Source: Klebsiella sp. WP3-W18-ESBL-02
Lineage (GTDB): Bacteria; Pseudomonadota; Gammaproteobacteria; Enterobacterales; Enterobacteriaceae
Direction: 5' to 3'
Length of the DNA: 64,000 nt
Assembly: GCF_014168815.1 (NCBI RefSeq)
Contig: NZ_AP021974.1
Span: forward strand, 82,142 to 146,141
The translations under genes were made by a program, and so were the position numbers. This document shows positions 42,982 to 51,900 of this stretch, in pieces (the first letter of the stretch is position 1; each line of letters begins with the position of its first letter). The notes beneath the pieces were generated by a model that did not search any database, was not told the DNA's origin, and worked only from the letters and a program-made list of their open reading frames with translations.

Positions 42982-43347
42982 TCAGCGCTTCCCCCATTGC
43001 CACCACCGGCGCGGTGTCTCTGCTGTCTCCGTTTTGTGTTCCAGTAGTCTCATGGCCTGCATTTCCTGCCGCAGCCCGGCCACCTCTTCCCGCAGCGCTT
43101 TTATCTCCGCAATCAGCGCCTCTGATACCGTTTTTTCAGTCTCATCCGGCAGTCTCAACCCGTCCCGATCATGAGTCTCAATCAGTCTTAACTCACCGTA
43201 CACCCGGATAAGCTCGCTGGTATCTACGACACGACCACCATCAGCCTCCGTCCGGTATGATACGCGGCCTTTAGCCATATCCCGATACAGGGAACTTCGG
43301 GCTTTTTCCGTCAGTTCCGTGGCCTGTCTCACCGTCACCCACGCCAT
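42982..43347 (-). CDS. Helix-turn-helix plus coiled-coil plasmid protein
   Basis: A 121-residue protein: an N-terminal MerR/excisionase-like winged helix (VTVRQATELTEKARSSLYRDMAKGRVSYR) followed by a coiled coil (ALIAEIKALREEVAGLRQEMQAMRLLEH) and a basic end (RRWWQWGKR). This architecture resembles KfrA-like and 'plasmid replication DNA-binding' proteins of small plasmids. Divergent from rop with 68 bp between. Confidence 0.65.
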   Translation of the reverse strand: MAWVTVRQATELTEKARSSLYRDMAKGRVSYRTEADGGRVVDTSELIRVYGELRLIETHDRDGLRLPDETEKTVSEALIAEIKALREEVAGLRQEMQAMRLLEHKTETAETPRRWWQWGKR

Positions 43348-43415
43348 TGTCTCACCCCGCTATTTTTGAGACAGTATACCCGACAGGCGCACACCATGCC
43401 CGGAAGGAAAGAAAC

Positions 43416-43595
43416 ATGACGAAACAGGAAAAAACCGCCCTCAACATGGCAAAATTCATCAGGGATCAGTCGCTGCTGTTGCTGGAAAAGCTGAACGAAC
43501 TGGATATGGATACCGCGGCCGACATGTGCGAACGGCTGCACGAGGACGCGGAAACGCTCTGGCTGGCAATGCGGGACCAGCTCGGGGAGGAATAA
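43416..43595 (+). CDS. rop: Rop/Rom RNA-binding copy-number protein (ColE1 type)
   Basis: A 59-residue helical hairpin that stabilises the RNAI-RNAII kissing complex of ColE1-type origins. The first ~27 residues match ColE1 Rop closely (MTKQEKTALNMAKFIRDQ...), and the turn region LDMDTAADMCERLH aligns with LDADEQADICESLH. The frame is open upstream to 43347, but the Rop start is clear. No ColE1 RNAII/RNAI origin was recognised nearby, so this gene is a stranded remnant of a fused small plasmid. Confidence 0.88.
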   Translation: MTKQEKTALNMAKFIRDQSLLLLEKLNELDMDTAADMCERLHEDAETLWLAMRDQLGEE

Positions 43596-43625
43596 CAGCA
43601 CCGACGCGGCCGGTGCTGTCTGCCG

Positions 43626-43889
43626 TCATTTCATCAGACGACGCAGGCAAAGAAGGGTACCACCGATCAGGATCGCCGCCGTGCCTCCCTGCCCGAAATG
43701 CAGGAACAACCAGTCACGGATCGCCGGGTTCCTCGCCAGAAACTGCACGAACCCGTAGAGCAGCAGAAACACCGGCAGCACGCGCCAGAACAATTTCAGC
43801 AGATGCGCGGCCAGCACACACAGCCCTCCGGCCATCGCCCCGACCATAAGCAGGGCCTCCCGGCCCACAACCGCAATCCGGTTTGTCAT
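43626..43889 (-). CDS. Small two-helix membrane protein, unknown
   Basis: An 87-residue protein starting MTNRIAVVGREALLMVG, with GAGGTG upstream. Two or three hydrophobic segments (GAMAGGLCVLAAHLL; FWRVLPVFLLLYGFVQFL; GGTAAILIGGTLLCL). It follows the truncated gene at 43918 by 28 bp on the same strand. Not recognised. Confidence 0.55.
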   Translation of the reverse strand: MTNRIAVVGREALLMVGAMAGGLCVLAAHLLKLFWRVLPVFLLLYGFVQFLARNPAIRDWLFLHFGQGGTAAILIGGTLLCLRRLMK

Positions 43890-43917
43890 AAAACACCTCA
43901 TAAATGAATGATTAACC

Positions 43918-44115
43918 TCAGACCATGACCATGAATTTGAAGCAGGCAAACAGCCGTTCCCGGTCCAGCTCTGCCGTTTTTCGGGCCTCGCCGGTCTGTG
44001 GGTTCACGATTTCATCCACCGCCAAAATTGCCCGTTGCACCCGGACGAGCGTCGGCCTGTCCGGGCAGATGTACCAGATTTCATCGATGCCGTTCGCCCG
44101 GCGGTTGAACAGATA
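43918..44115 (-). pseudogene. Unknown protein, 5' part removed by Tn21-type terminal repeat
   Basis: The last 65 residues of a soluble protein (YLFNRRANGIDEIWYICPDR ... RLFACFKFMVMV, stop at 43918). The frame is cut at 44116 by the transposon end. Likely belongs to the same small-plasmid backbone as the next gene. Not recognised. Confidence 0.55.
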
Positions 44116-44136
44116 GGGGTCGTCTCAGAAAACGGA

Positions 44137-45463
44137 ATCTATGGTCACTCCCGTTTTTGCAACACCGATTTTGACGACAAGTTGGCTTGCTTGAATCTAT
44201 CCGGCGTCTGAATGGGATTTTATTCCCGCGCCTCGATGAGTTCCGCGCCTGATGAACCTCCAGAAAATATACGGCTTCAATGAGCCTTTCCGTTTTACAG
44301 GTTCCTCAACAGGCCGGTGGGCCGTTAGTATCATCAATATCAGTATTCGCAAAACCAGATGAATGATTGTTTAAACTGGTGTATTTCTGCCTTTATGCTT
44401 CGTAAGTTTGCTGTCGCGCCGTCAGTGCCCAGGCTATTCTGGCCAGCTTGTTTGCCAGAGCACAGGTGACGACAAAGTTGCTTTTCCGACACAACAACTC
44501 CCTGACCCAGTCGGCCAACTTGCCAGACTGGTGTTCCAGTTTTTGTATGAATACCCTGGCACACTGAACCAACAAAGTTCGGATCTTTTTGTTGCCCCGC
44601 TTGCTAATCCCTAACAATGTCGTCCGACCTCCCGTGCTGTACTGTCGGGGTACCAGCCCTGTTGCCGCCGCAAAGTCACGGCTGCTGGCGTACTGCTTCC
44701 CGTCGCCAATCTCAGTTGAAATAGTACTGGCAGTCAGCGTTCCAACGCAGGGAATACTCAGCAAGCGCTGTCCAACCTCATCTTCGTCCAACTTTCGTTT
44801 CAACTGAGATTCCAGATCTTTAATCTGCTCAACAAGATAGTGATAATGCTGTTGTAATTTCAGCAGTAACTGGCTGAGATAAAGAGGCAAACTACTGTCC
44901 TCAAGAAGGGTACTCAGTCGACTAATAACGGCAGCACCTCGCGGAACGCTGATACCAAATTCCAGCAGAAAAGCATGCATCTGATTAGTTGTTTTCACCT
45001 TATCCTGAACCAGGGATTCACGGACACGATGCAGAGCTCGCATTGCCTGCTGAGATTCGGTTCTGGGCTGCACGAAACGCATAGATGGACGTGATGCTGC
45101 TTCACAGATAGCTTCAGCATCAACGAAGTCATTTTTGTTGCTTTTAACGAATGGGCGGACAAATTGCGGTGATATCAGCTTTGGAAAATGCCCTAACTCT
45201 GCCAGCTTGCGTGCCATAAAGTGAGAACCGCCACAGGCTTCCATCGCGATGGTTGTTGCCGGGCATGTCGCCAGAAATTCGATTAGCTTTGGTCGGGTGA
45301 ATTTTTTACGGTAAACGGCCTTCCCACGATGATCCTGACAATGAATATGGAAAGAGTTCTTACCCAGATCGATACCAATAAGCGCAATGTTTTCCATGAT
45401 GGTTCTCCGAATGAAAGCCTGTCCTCAGCATAGTACTGGGAAGGAGGGAGTGACCATCTCATT
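44137..45463 (-). mobile_element. IS4321/IS5075-like element, copy 4 (diverged)
   Basis: 1327 bp at the same offset in the terminal repeat as the other copies, but with many substitutions, so it represents a different lineage (IS4321 versus IS5075, which I cannot assign without a search). Confidence 0.92.
44393..45397 (-). CDS. IS110/IS1111-group transposase, copy 4
   Basis: 334 residues. Differs from copies 1-3 at several positions, for example DHRGK for DRRGK, KLAELGHFPKL for KLEELGHSPKL, LEDSSLP for LEDNSLP, VRELL for VRDLL, and TYEA at the end. The frame is intact. Confidence 0.92.
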   Translation of the reverse strand: MENIALIGIDLGKNSFHIHCQDHRGKAVYRKKFTRPKLIEFLATCPATTIAMEACGGSHFMARKLAELGHFPKLISPQFVRPFVKSNKNDFVDAEAICEAASRPSMRFVQPRTESQQAMRALHRVRESLVQDKVKTTNQMHAFLLEFGISVPRGAAVISRLSTLLEDSSLPLYLSQLLLKLQQHYHYLVEQIKDLESQLKRKLDEDEVGQRLLSIPCVGTLTASTISTEIGDGKQYASSRDFAAATGLVPRQYSTGGRTTLLGISKRGNKKIRTLLVQCARVFIQKLEHQSGKLADWVRELLCRKSNFVVTCALANKLARIAWALTARQQTYEA

Positions 45464-45475
45464 AAATAAAGCACG

Positions 45476-46033
45476 CTAAGCGTGCGTGGAGGCTGGCACC
45501 CAGCGGTACAGCGTCGGAATGGACACGCCGAGGTTCTTGGCCACGTCCTTGGGCGGCACCCCGCTGGCCAGCAGCTTCTTGGCCGACTCGATCTTGCTGT
45601 CGGTCATCTTCGGCTTGCGGCCGCCTTTGCGGCCGAGCTGCTTGGCGACTTCCAGCCCGGCGCGGGTGCGCTCGACGGTCAGCTCGCGCTCCATTTCGGC
45701 AAGGCTCGCCATGACGTGGAAGAAGAACCGCCGGGATGGTGTGCCGGTGTCGATGGAGTCGGTGAGGCTCCTGAACTGGACACCGTGCTTGTGCAGATCG
45801 CCGACCAGATCGACCAGTTGCTTGACCGACCGGCCCAGCCGGTCGAGCTTCCAGACGACCAAAGTATCGCCTTCGCGCAGCATTTCGAGCGTCTTGGCCA
45901 AGCCAGGCCGGTCTGCCCGCGTGCCACTCACCTTGTCCTCGAAGACCTTTTTACATCCGGCCTTGCTCAAGGCTTCGCGTTGCAGCTCCAGGTTCTGATC
46001 CTGCGTCGAGACGCGCGCATAGCCAATCAACAT
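45476..46033 (-). CDS. tnpR: Serine resolvase TnpR (Tn21/Tn1721 subgroup)
   Basis: A 185-residue resolvase: catalytic Ser in YARVS (about residue 9), the conserved WKLDRLGRSVKQL block, AEMERELTVERT, and a C-terminal HTH (GVPPKDVAKNLGVSIPTLYRW). Its stop codon overlaps the inner end of the terminal repeat, so the resolvase lies at the transposon edge and no tnpA is present on this side. It is a different subgroup from the resolvase at 13699. Overlaps the next gene by 7 bp. Confidence 0.93.
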   Translation of the reverse strand: MLIGYARVSTQDQNLELQREALSKAGCKKVFEDKVSGTRADRPGLAKTLEMLREGDTLVVWKLDRLGRSVKQLVDLVGDLHKHGVQFRSLTDSIDTGTPSRRFFFHVMASLAEMERELTVERTRAGLEVAKQLGRKGGRKPKMTDSKIESAKKLLASGVPPKDVAKNLGVSIPTLYRWVPASTHA

Positions 46034-46398
46034 GGCTTGTCTCGCGCCCGGTCGATGCGTTCCTGCATCGCCTGCATCACTTCTTCGTGGGTGTACGATC
46101 TGGCGTTGGCGTCGGTGGCTTGCCGCAGGGCTTCCTCAACCTCGCGCGTCATCCGCTCGTAATCCTCCGGCCACAGCGCTTGCTCCATGCGCAGCGACGC
46201 CTGACCCAGCAGGTGCAGCAGGCTGAACAGCCGCATGTCGTTGGTGGCGACGATGCGCTCCCGAATCTGCTCCTGAATAGCTTCGCTAGCCCGATGCGCT
46301 TGTGGTGTGGCAGTCCCCTCGTAGTCAGCGGGGAATTCCGCTTCCTCGGCAATCCTTGCCCAGGCGCTGGCCAGCGCCTCGATGGTTGACGTGCTCAT
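46027..46398 (-). CDS. Unknown transposon-borne helical protein (123 aa)
   Basis: A 123-residue, acidic, helical protein (MSTSTIEALASAWARIAEEAEF...). It overlaps the upstream membrane-protein gene by an ATGA and the resolvase gene downstream by 7 bp, so three minus-strand genes are translationally coupled. Not recognised. Confidence 0.6.
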   Translation of the reverse strand: MSTSTIEALASAWARIAEEAEFPADYEGTATPQAHRASEAIQEQIRERIVATNDMRLFSLLHLLGQASLRMEQALWPEDYERMTREVEEALRQATDANARSYTHEEVMQAMQERIDRARDKPC

Positions 46399-46895
46399 TT
46401 CCGCCGCTCCTGTGCTCTTTGGCGAATCAACCGGCCAAGGGGCCTCGACGCGAAAACCAGCAGCATCACGCCTATCGGATACCAGGTCGAGAAGACCACC
46501 AAGGCATCGAAGGCTGGCCGTCCGGTGTTGGTAGGCAGTACGGCGGTCACAGCCATCAACCCGCCGACCGTCCAGATGATGCGCCACACGTAGGGCATCA
46601 CGCGGGGCACGTAGCCGTCATCGAAAGCGGTCTGGTAGTAGCGGCGCAGGCCGCGCTCGGCAAGCGCCTGGCGCTGCCGCTCCGACAGCGCATCCGTCCG
46701 GCCATACCAGCGCCGGAATGGTGGACAGCGCAGCAGCAAAGGGGTGAAGAGGATCATCACCGCCACGATCGCGACACCCCACGCCATGACGGCGCCGGCA
46801 TCGGGCCGCTTGGCGTTCTCGATCACGGGCGCGAAGACGCCCGGAGCACCGATCATCCAGAACAGCGCAATGTGCTGATGGAAGGAGAGCTTCAT
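46395..46895 (-). CDS. Unknown transposon-borne membrane protein (166 aa)
   Basis: Three to four hydrophobic segments (for example VMAWGVAIVAVMILFTPLLL; IWTVGGLMAVTAVLP; VVFSTWYPIGVMLLVFA) with a basic loop (RRWYGRTDALSERQRQALAERGLRRYYQ). The ATG at 46895 overlaps the stop of the upstream frame (ATGA); another ATG four codons earlier is possible. Not recognised. Confidence 0.6.
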   Translation of the reverse strand: MKLSFHQHIALFWMIGAPGVFAPVIENAKRPDAGAVMAWGVAIVAVMILFTPLLLRCPPFRRWYGRTDALSERQRQALAERGLRRYYQTAFDDGYVPRVMPYVWRIIWTVGGLMAVTAVLPTNTGRPAFDALVVFSTWYPIGVMLLVFASRPLGRLIRQRAQERRK

Positions 46896-47217
46896 TTGCT
46901 CATCCACTTGCGCAGCAGGCGCTTTTTCAGGGAGGCGCGTTCTTGCGGGTTGCGTCCCTTGTGATTGGCGATGCGATCCGCCGTGGCGGCCTGGCGCTTG
47001 ACGGGCCAGTAGGAGCGGCCATCCTTGCCCATCGACCAGACGCTGCTGGCCTGGTTTTCCAGCAGGGGCAGATGGGCGCTCAGGGCTTCGGGCGACGCGC
47101 TGGTCAGCGCCGTGCGCTCACGGGTGCGTCAGCGCTGATGCCAGAGCTTCTTGTCCTCGCGCTCGCTGCCGCAGGTCGTGTGCCCGACGGTGGGTGTTTT
47201 GCGGCGGCTGCGGCTCA
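46892..47217 (-). pseudogene. Basic protein gene with a nonsense codon
   Basis: Frame starting MSRSRRKTPTVGHTTCGSER and ending RASLKKRLLRKWMSK. A TGA interrupts it where the duplicate at 8756-9070 has TGG (HQR-W-RTRER), so it encodes at most 29 residues. The rest of the frame is open. Unknown function. Confidence 0.7.
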
Positions 47218-47342
47218 TAACGTAGTGGTCTCCAAGAACATTCAGGACTGATCCCAGGCGTCGATGGTCAAGACCTGATCGGCAGGACAGGCGGCTACGC
47301 GGTCGGGAACTGGATGGTGTTCAGTCTCATGCCGACCCCATT
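46914..47342. repeat. 429-bp direct duplicate of 8766-9194
   Basis: Source or sister copy of the block beside the IncN tra region; here it continues past 47342 (CCATT then CGATTGATCG) without the Tn5403-like insertion. Confidence 0.85.
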
Positions 47343-47472
47343 CGATTGATCGCGTCGCTTGCGGCACGCTGCGACGCAAGGAGGTTTGCGACCTGGTTTA
47401 GCAGCCGTGTCCGCTGCATGTCTGTTACCTATCTCCCCGACCGCTCATTGGACCAACTCCAGAGATTGGGCT

Positions 47473-47829
47473 CTATCGCTCAGCCAATACGAAACCGGCA
47501 TTGGCTGATGCCACAACCGAGACTAACACAAATGGCTCGGTACCTGTATTTCGCGCCCCGTGCACTTGGCCCGGTCTTGCCACGGCTATCTCACCTTCCC
47601 TGAGGGCACGAACAATCCCATTGCCCTGAAAGTAATCAGCCATTCCCGACAAAACAGTCCACGTGTCTTGGCCGTGAGGATGAATGTGAGCCGCAATTTC
47701 CTGCCCGGGATGGACATGCCAAACCACGATAATTGAGTCTCGGGTTTCAAGCACAACGGAACGAATAGGCTCGCCTTCGGACGGCTGAACATACTCGGCT
47801 ACAGAAAATATTCTCGATTCAACAGTCAT
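47473..47829 (-). CDS. Cupin-domain protein (paralogue of the Cld-linked cupin)
   Basis: A 118-residue single-domain cupin. Metal ligands expected from the motif are seen in VHPGQEIAAHIHPHGQDTW (His, Glu, His cluster) and PGQVHG (second motif His). About 70% identical by eye to the cupin at 61647 that precedes chlorite dismutase. Here it overlaps the end of hepT by 11 bp and has no cld gene after it. Function unknown. Confidence 0.85.
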   Translation of the reverse strand: MTVESRIFSVAEYVQPSEGEPIRSVVLETRDSIIVVWHVHPGQEIAAHIHPHGQDTWTVLSGMADYFQGNGIVRALREGEIAVARPGQVHGARNTGTEPFVLVSVVASANAGFVLAER

Positions 47830-48220
47830 CGGAGATCCCTCTTTCACAGTTGTCGTTACGGTCTTCATCGTCGGCATCCTGACGCACGGCGGGCAATTGC
47901 TGGAGCAACGCCGGCAGCCATTCCTGTACCGTCTCCCACACCACATCGAGGTTGATGTCGAAATAGCCGTGAGCCATGCGATTACGCATATTGCGCATGC
48001 TGCGCCACGGCACGTCGGCATGCGCCTGGGTGAACTCGACGTAGCCATCCATCACCTTTGTGGCCGCCTCGCCGATGACGATCAGGCTCATGATGACGGC
48101 CTGCTGGGTGCGCTTGTCGGCCAAGAAGTCGTCTTTGGCCATCCCTTCCACGAAGCTGCGCGCATCGGTTGCGGCCTGCTGAATGTGGTCGAGGTAATCG
48201 GGCAGGCGGTTCTCGCTCAT
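47819..48220 (-). CDS. hepT: HepT-type HEPN toxin
   Basis: A 133-residue HEPN-domain (DUF86) protein, toxin of HepT/MntA type VII modules. The R-x4-6-H active-site motif is visible as RNRMAHGYF, preceded by the helical MSLIVIGEAATKV block. Such toxins are RNases silenced by AMPylation of a Tyr near this motif (here Tyr in HGYFDI). The start overlaps the mntA stop (ATGA). The C-terminal ~20 residues (DADDEDRNDNCERG) are acidic and unlike typical HepT. Confidence 0.88.
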   Translation of the reverse strand: MSENRLPDYLDHIQQAATDARSFVEGMAKDDFLADKRTQQAVIMSLIVIGEAATKVMDGYVEFTQAHADVPWRSMRNMRNRMAHGYFDINLDVVWETVQEWLPALLQQLPAVRQDADDEDRNDNCERGISDDC

Positions 48221-48513
48221 ATCGGTTGCGCCTCCGCGAGCACCTTGGCCCGGAACTTCGGCGGCAGGTCGCCGGGAGTCAGCAGATCGACGTCAACGCC
48301 GAGCAGCGATTTCAGTTCTTCTTCCAAATCGCCCAAGTCCAACAACGTGGCACCGGGCAGCGCATCGACCAACAGGTCGAGGTCGCTGCCATCCCGGTCG
48401 GTGCCATGCAGCACCGAGCCGAAGACGCGCGGGTTCGCGGCGCGAAAGCGGCCTACCGCTTCACGCACTGCGCTTCGCTTCATGTCAAGCACAACAGACG
48501 GTCGCATGCGCAT
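48217..48513 (-). CDS. mntA: MntA-type nucleotidyltransferase antitoxin
   Basis: A 98-residue minimal nucleotidyltransferase. The signature GS-x10-D-x-D is exact: GSVLHGTDRDGSDLDLL. It inactivates HepT by AMP transfer. It is first in the minus-strand operon mntA-hepT-cupin. The start may be MRMRPSVV or the internal Met 10 codons on. Confidence 0.88.
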   Translation of the reverse strand: MRMRPSVVLDMKRSAVREAVGRFRAANPRVFGSVLHGTDRDGSDLDLLVDALPGATLLDLGDLEEELKSLLGVDVDLLTPGDLPPKFRAKVLAEAQPI

Positions 48514-48570
48514 CCTTTCTTATCGAAACTCGTTGAGATGATATGCAATCAAGAATAGAATTTCAAGAAC

Positions 48571-48969
48571 TCACAAAGTAACGCGGTGGTTAATATCCTG
48601 TACCCACGGATTGCCCTTAGCGCTGCCTATATCGGCTAAAGCACTCCGGTAGCTTGATTCACCCCACGGCCACGGCAGGATCTTGGCCGTCGCAAGCGCC
48701 AGGGGAAAATCTTCAGCTGCAAGCCTGAGTGATTTCATGTGCGTGTAATCCATCGCCCAGATGATTTTTGTGAAGAAGAACTCGCGCTCGTTCATGTCCG
48801 GGCGCGCGTCCTGGCCCTCCGTGCCAACGGCCAGCAAGTAATCGGCCTGAATTGGCAGTATCAGCGCGCGTAGTAAGTCATGGATCGCCGGTTGCGGCAG
48901 TCTGCGCGCCAGATTAATTACCCGGTCGAACTTCAGTTTATCCTGCTTGCGCTTGTCGGTCTGCTCCAT
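48571..48969 (-). CDS. Unknown protein coupled to traI (132 aa)
   Basis: A 132-residue soluble protein (MEQTDKRKQDKLKFDRVINLARRLPQP...). The ATG overlaps the traI stop (TGATG), so it depends on traI translation. Belongs to the IncN-type backbone. Not recognised by name. Confidence 0.62.
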   Translation of the reverse strand: MEQTDKRKQDKLKFDRVINLARRLPQPAIHDLLRALILPIQADYLLAVGTEGQDARPDMNEREFFFTKIIWAMDYTHMKSLRLAAEDFPLALATAKILPWPWGESSYRSALADIGSAKGNPWVQDINHRVTL

Positions 48970-51900
48970 CAGATTTCATGGCCCCCTTCTTCATGCTCAT
49001 GCTCATGGGTGTGTTCTTTTCCGGTATGGCTCTGTTCCGCCTGAGACGTCTGCGGCATGGCGTAATCGTCGTAAATGCTGCTGTCAAAGTCGTAGTCTGA
49101 TGCTTCGGCATAATGCTCGTAATCGGCATACTCCTGCGCGCTCCACTGCTGATCGTCGGCAGCAGCATAATCATGGGCCAGCTCTGCATCATTTTGCTGT
49201 GCTTCATGACGCCGCAGGCCAACGGAATCATCCATAGGGTTCTGCTTAAGATGAAAGGCGTCCTCTGCGTTGCTCACCGGCTGATAATCAGTGCCGGTTG
49301 TCATGTTATGTTCATCGGGTTTCTGGTTAAACGCCATGCTTTCCCCCGTGGCTTCTGGCAGACCTTTTTCAGCTGATCGGGTTTCTAAACTGGTATCGCG
49401 GCCAATATCCTTAAACCTGGCCTCAAGCCCAAAGAAACGGTCAATTTCTGCGGCCGTGGTTTTCGGGCTGTCGCGGCTCACGCTCGATGCCAAAGATTTT
49501 TTATCGTCGGTAAAAATTTCCACCTCATGACGCGCACGCGAAATACCAACATAAAAAACGTCCTTAGAAGTGGTAAGCGATTTGGTATCTATGTTGAACA
49601 ACACGCGATCACAGGTAAGCCCTTGGGATTTGTGGACGGTGGTTGCATAAGCATAGGAAAGATAAGAAGCCTGTTTTTTGTCCAGCTCAACCGTGCGCCC
49701 TTTTTTGTCCTCAAGCGTCAGTTTTTCACCCTCCACGGTTTTCACCGTGAAGCGGTCGCCGTTGGCAACGTCCAGCGTTTTATCGTTACGCGTTACCATA
49801 ACCTTATCGCCCGGCGCCAGTTCGGCGCTGACTGCCTGGTATACAGACAGCTTGGTGTGTGTACGCGGGCTGAAAGCGATCTGCTCACCGCTGCTGCTTT
49901 CAACCGTCAATTTGTTGCCCGGCCCGGTATCAAGAACCTGGTAAGACTCGCCCCGCTTCATACCATTTTTGTAATCCTGTTCGGGGATAATGATTTGCCC
50001 TTTACTGAAATAACGGCTGTCGCGGCGTTCCGCCTGTGTCGAATCCACGCGGTCAAGTAGCGTGAACGTTTCGCCGGTTCCGGCAAGCCCCAGATTGCCC
50101 CGGATGTAGTCATTGAGGGTTTTGCGTGAGGCGTTCGTACCAGAGATTATCAGGGTGGCATCCTGTTGTTCTGAGGACAGAGACAGGTAGCGATCGGCAA
50201 GTTGAGCGAGTCGGGGCGCTTCTTCCTTCAGTTCGTTCACGCCGGTGATATTTTTCAGGGCGCGCGCGGCATTACCTTCAGCGGCATACTTAACCGCCTC
50301 AAGCAAAACTTCATTCTTCTGTCGCTGAATGTCTTTCATGTAGCTGGTCTGCATATCTGCTTTAATCAGCTGCTCAAAAGGCTTACCGGCTTCTACCGCT
50401 TTCGTCTGTGACGTATCCCCCAGGAATACCGCGCGAGCGTTATGCTTCTCGATCACCTCCATCAGCTGTTTCATCTGTCGGGCGGGTATAACCCCGGCTT
50501 CATCAATGAATACGACTGATTTTTCATCCAGCTTTTTATCCTTCGCTTTGAGGAAAGCGGCAACGGTGCGGGCCGGTAATCCATCATCTTCAAGCGCTTT
50601 TTTCTGTGTCCCATAGGGGGCCAGCGCCGTGACCTTCAGCCCTTGTGACTCCAGCAGCTCTTTAGCGGCCATCGTCATATAGCTTTTACCGGTACCGGCG
50701 TAACCATGTGCGGCCACAAACCGATCTTTGCTCGTCACAATTTCTGTAACCGCGCGCATCTGCTCCTTCTTGAGGGTTTTCCCGGCAAGCAGCTGGCCTG
50801 CAATCTCTGCGGTCAGCTGTCGCGGCATCTGCCCCCGGCCGCGTGATTCGATAGTCAGAATGGAACGCTCAAGGCGAATACCCTCCACGGTAGTGACGCG
50901 GTGGCTGGTCTTTTTAAGCCTGCCGTTTTTAATACCATCATCTACCGCAAAACGGGCTTTATCCGCACGCATCCCGCTATTCGTCAGCGAGTCGATCCAC
51001 TCTTTGCGCGTCAGAGTTTCGGCCATAACTGAAGCACCGACCTTCAGAGTTGATTGATACCGGGCTTCGCCCTCGATGATGGCGCCCTTCTGTACCGCCT
51101 TCAGGTACGCTTTTTCAACATCGGCTATTGTGGCATGGCCCAGCACCTGCTTATTAGCGATTTGAATCAGCTTCTGGCGTTCAAAGCTGGCATCGCGCTC
51201 TGACAGCGACTTAACTGCAAACTGGATAGCCCGGTCAGCTTTAACCTCCGGGCTGGTAAAATCCGGGGCCATGTTGCGCGCTATATCAGCCTCCAGAGGT
51301 TTACCGTGTCCCTGCCATTCACGGTTATCAAAATCAATGCCGAGCGTTTTGGCGCGGCTGGCCCATTCCTGGTGAATTTCTTCACGGGAATGCTCTGTTT
51401 TCTTTTCACGCGTAGCCATCGAGACGCGGCTTTTCGTCTGAGCATCGGCGGTTTCCCGCGTCAGACCCATTGCAGCGAGTCCCTTTTCAATTTGCTCCGA
51501 CCGGCGGGAAAAAGCGCGAATCTGTTCATCTGAAAAATGGGCCATATCGAACGTGTTATTTTTGCTGTTGTAACGCAGCTCATAACCGGCTTTGGTCAAC
51601 TCCAACGCCAGCTCCTGTTTGTAAACATCGCCCAGGTGCATTTTGTTACGCATCAGCTCATCATTTTTGAGCGCGCGCCACTGGCCGTCCTCGCGCTGGG
51701 TCATGTTCATGACAAAAGCGTGTGTGTGCAAATCAGGATCTAGCGCCCTGGAAGTTTCGTGGCGGAAAGTAGCGACGACAAGGTTATTGGTATTTTGGGT
51801 TACTGATTTCCCCTGGCGAGTCGTCCGGGCCTGCGCGAGTTTTTCAGCTTCACGCACAGCAGCGGCAACAGCTTTTTCATGAGCCTCGATAATGGTTTTA

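Larger units (their letters stand above)
44116..45480. repeat. Tn21-type 38-bp terminal inverted repeat split by an IS
   Basis: Outer part GGGGTCGTCTCAGAAAACGGA at 44116-44136 and inner part AAATAAAGCACGCTAAG at 45464-45480. Joined, they give the classical Tn21/Tn1721-type terminal repeat. Only this one end is visible in the window. Confidence 0.92.

Noticed and set aside
46027..46907. Antisense frames on the plus strand over the Tn21-type region (100-226 codons)
   Set aside because: High-GC DNA keeps opposite frames open. The minus-strand genes have overlaps, ribosome sites and, for the resolvase, clear homology.
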